Assembly (NCBI GenBank): GCA_024679565.1 | Contig: JAIBDD010000004.1 | Coordinates: forward strand, 55,921 to 119,920 | Length of the DNA stretch: 64,000 bases | Reading direction: 5' to 3' | Source: Bacteroidota bacterium | GTDB lineage: Bacteria > Bacteroidota > Bacteroidia > NS11-12g > UBA9320 | Made by a program: the position numbers and the translations under genes | Shown here: piece after piece, positions 63,385-64,000 of the stretch | Numbering within the stretch: position 1 is the stretch's first letter | Layout of the letters: every line of letters starts with the position of its first letter | The notes under the pieces: generated by a model | The model's input: only the letters and a program-made list of their open reading frames with translations | Told to the model about the DNA's origin: nothing | The model's database searches: none

Positions 63385-64000
63385 TTACCGAAAAGCCGGA
63401 CAAACCTCGCCAGATTTAAGAATTCTATAGGTTAAAGTGATTCCGAAGATGTTGTACAAATCACGTTTAGATTCATCGCCACGAGCGACACCAGCTGCAT
63501 TCTCATTAGGACTTCTGTCGGCCATTGCCTTACTCATTGCTCCGTATTGTGCCTCAAGGAAAACCAATTCGGCGTAGTCTCCACTTACATCGTCCAAATA
63601 ATCTGTGAATGTGATACGTGTTGAATATTCCAAACCAAATGTCCAATTTGGGTTCAATTTGAATTTTACGCCAATACCAACCGGAACAGCGAATTGAGTA
63701 AGAGAATAACGTTTGATATCATTGTATTCTGTTGTCTCTTGACCCTCTGTGCCTAAAGACTGTAGCTCTATCCAGTCTTCATGGCGACCTTCTAATGTTT
63801 CATAGCTTTGATCGTTCGACAAGTTTTGCCAAGAGTTGGGCTCATAGAAAAACTGCGCTTGCGGATTGAATTTAAAAACAGAAATTCCACCAAATATGTA
63901 AGGAACCACGCCTCTTTTCTGACCAAATTCAAACGTGTTTAAATTCAAATCAAATGCAGCATGAAAATCCCATAAGTCACTTTCAAAGTGTAGGTTTCTA
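63385..64000 (-). CDS. DUF6089-family protein, 5' part outside window
   Basis: The frame is open to the window end: residues before the first candidate start read RNLHFESDLWDFHAAFDLNLN, which aligns directly with [20 protein letters not shown] in the downstream paralogue. So the gene begins beyond 64000 and ~204 residues are visible. Shared features are the [37 protein letters not shown] stretch and a terminal FGITLTYRILKSGEVCP. Probable outer-membrane barrel; first visible gene of the DUF6089-DUF6089-uppS-bamA run. Confidence 0.88.
   Translation of the reverse strand, partial: RNLHFESDLWDFHAAFDLNLNTFEFGQKRGVVPYIFGGISVFKFNPQAQFFYEPNSWQNLSNDQSYETLEGRHEDWIELQSLGTEGQETTEYNDIKRYSLTQFAVPVGIGVKFKLNPNWTFGLEYSTRITFTDYLDDVSGDYAELVFLEAQYGAMSKAMADRSPNENAAGVARGDESKRDLYNIFGITLTYRILKSGEVCPAFR

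Noticed and set aside
1..64000. CRISPR arrays, tRNA or rRNA genes, insertion sequences, prophage genes
   Set aside because: I looked for direct-repeat arrays, cloverleaf-like segments, transposase or integrase motifs and phage genes and saw none.

Overview
The window is a 64 kb chromosomal piece from a member of the phylum Bacteroidota, most likely a free-living flavobacterium-like lineage. The evidence is five secreted proteins with type IX secretion (T9SS) C-terminal sorting domains, -7 promoter elements of the form TAnnTTTG instead of TATAAT, no obvious Shine-Dalgarno sequences, a bacillithiol-linked YtxJ protein, a LytS/LytTR two-component pair, DUF6089 and DUF4175 proteins, and the BamA-UppS-DUF6089 gene order. 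Base composition looks even and AT-leaning. I see no insertion sequence, prophage, CRISPR array, tRNA or rRNA.

Layout. 1-11 kb: a 5'-truncated PKD-array T9SS protein, sucD, a large sortilin-like T9SS exoprotein and an SBBP-propeller T9SS protein. 11-17 kb: lysS, then a minus-strand ECF sigma factor / putative anti-sigma / two Spy-CnrX-like periplasmic proteins unit, and an exonuclease-GIY-YIG fusion. 16.5-21.2 kb: a minus-strand tetR-paaA-(T9SS protein)-paaB-paaC-paaD operon for phenylacetyl-CoA epoxidation, with a clear promoter and a palindromic operator at its head. 21.3-27.9 kb: an alpha-2-macroglobulin-like protein with an intact thioester motif, coupled by an ATGA overlap to a TonB-receptor-like beta-barrel protein. 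28-34.3 kb: a TPR sensor kinase and its LytTR regulator, then an M48 metalloprotease coupled to an outer-membrane protein. 34.3-41.7 kb: a DUF4175 coiled-coil membrane protein, a SPOR-like protein, a thioredoxin, rlmD, an RRM protein and a glycosyltransferase. 41.7-48.6 kb: an LTD/Calx-beta T9SS protein, an orphan ExbD, two adjacent genes broken by in-frame stop codons (a methyltransferase and a pyridoxamine-phosphate-oxidase-like gene), alkaline phosphatase, lipoproteins, YtxJ and a thioesterase. 48.7-54.3 kb: gcvT, rlmF, a DUF1456 protein, a membrane protein/XRE pair, and a TfoX/GyrI-like/NAD-binding/hypothetical operon, plus a 47-residue membrane protein (54158-54301). 54.4-64 kb: a long PurF-type amidophosphoribosyltransferase, aroQ, a nitronate-monooxygenase-like flavoprotein, an M16 peptidase, and the minus-strand run DUF6089-DUF6089-uppS-bamA (the first DUF6089 gene runs off the window end).

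Much of the window concerns the cell envelope: T9SS cargo, BamA, undecaprenyl-diphosphate synthesis, beta-barrels, lipoproteins, A2M, periplasmic sensors. The rest is housekeeping (sucD, lysS, purF-like, gcvT, aroQ, rRNA methyltransferases). The loci most worth a second look are the A2M/beta-barrel operon, the T9SS gene inside the paa operon, the paired genes with in-frame stops, the sigma/anti-sigma/Spy unit, and several start codons lying 4-6 nt from a promoter -7 element, which implies leaderless mRNAs. All family assignments are from reading the sequence by eye; no database search was run.
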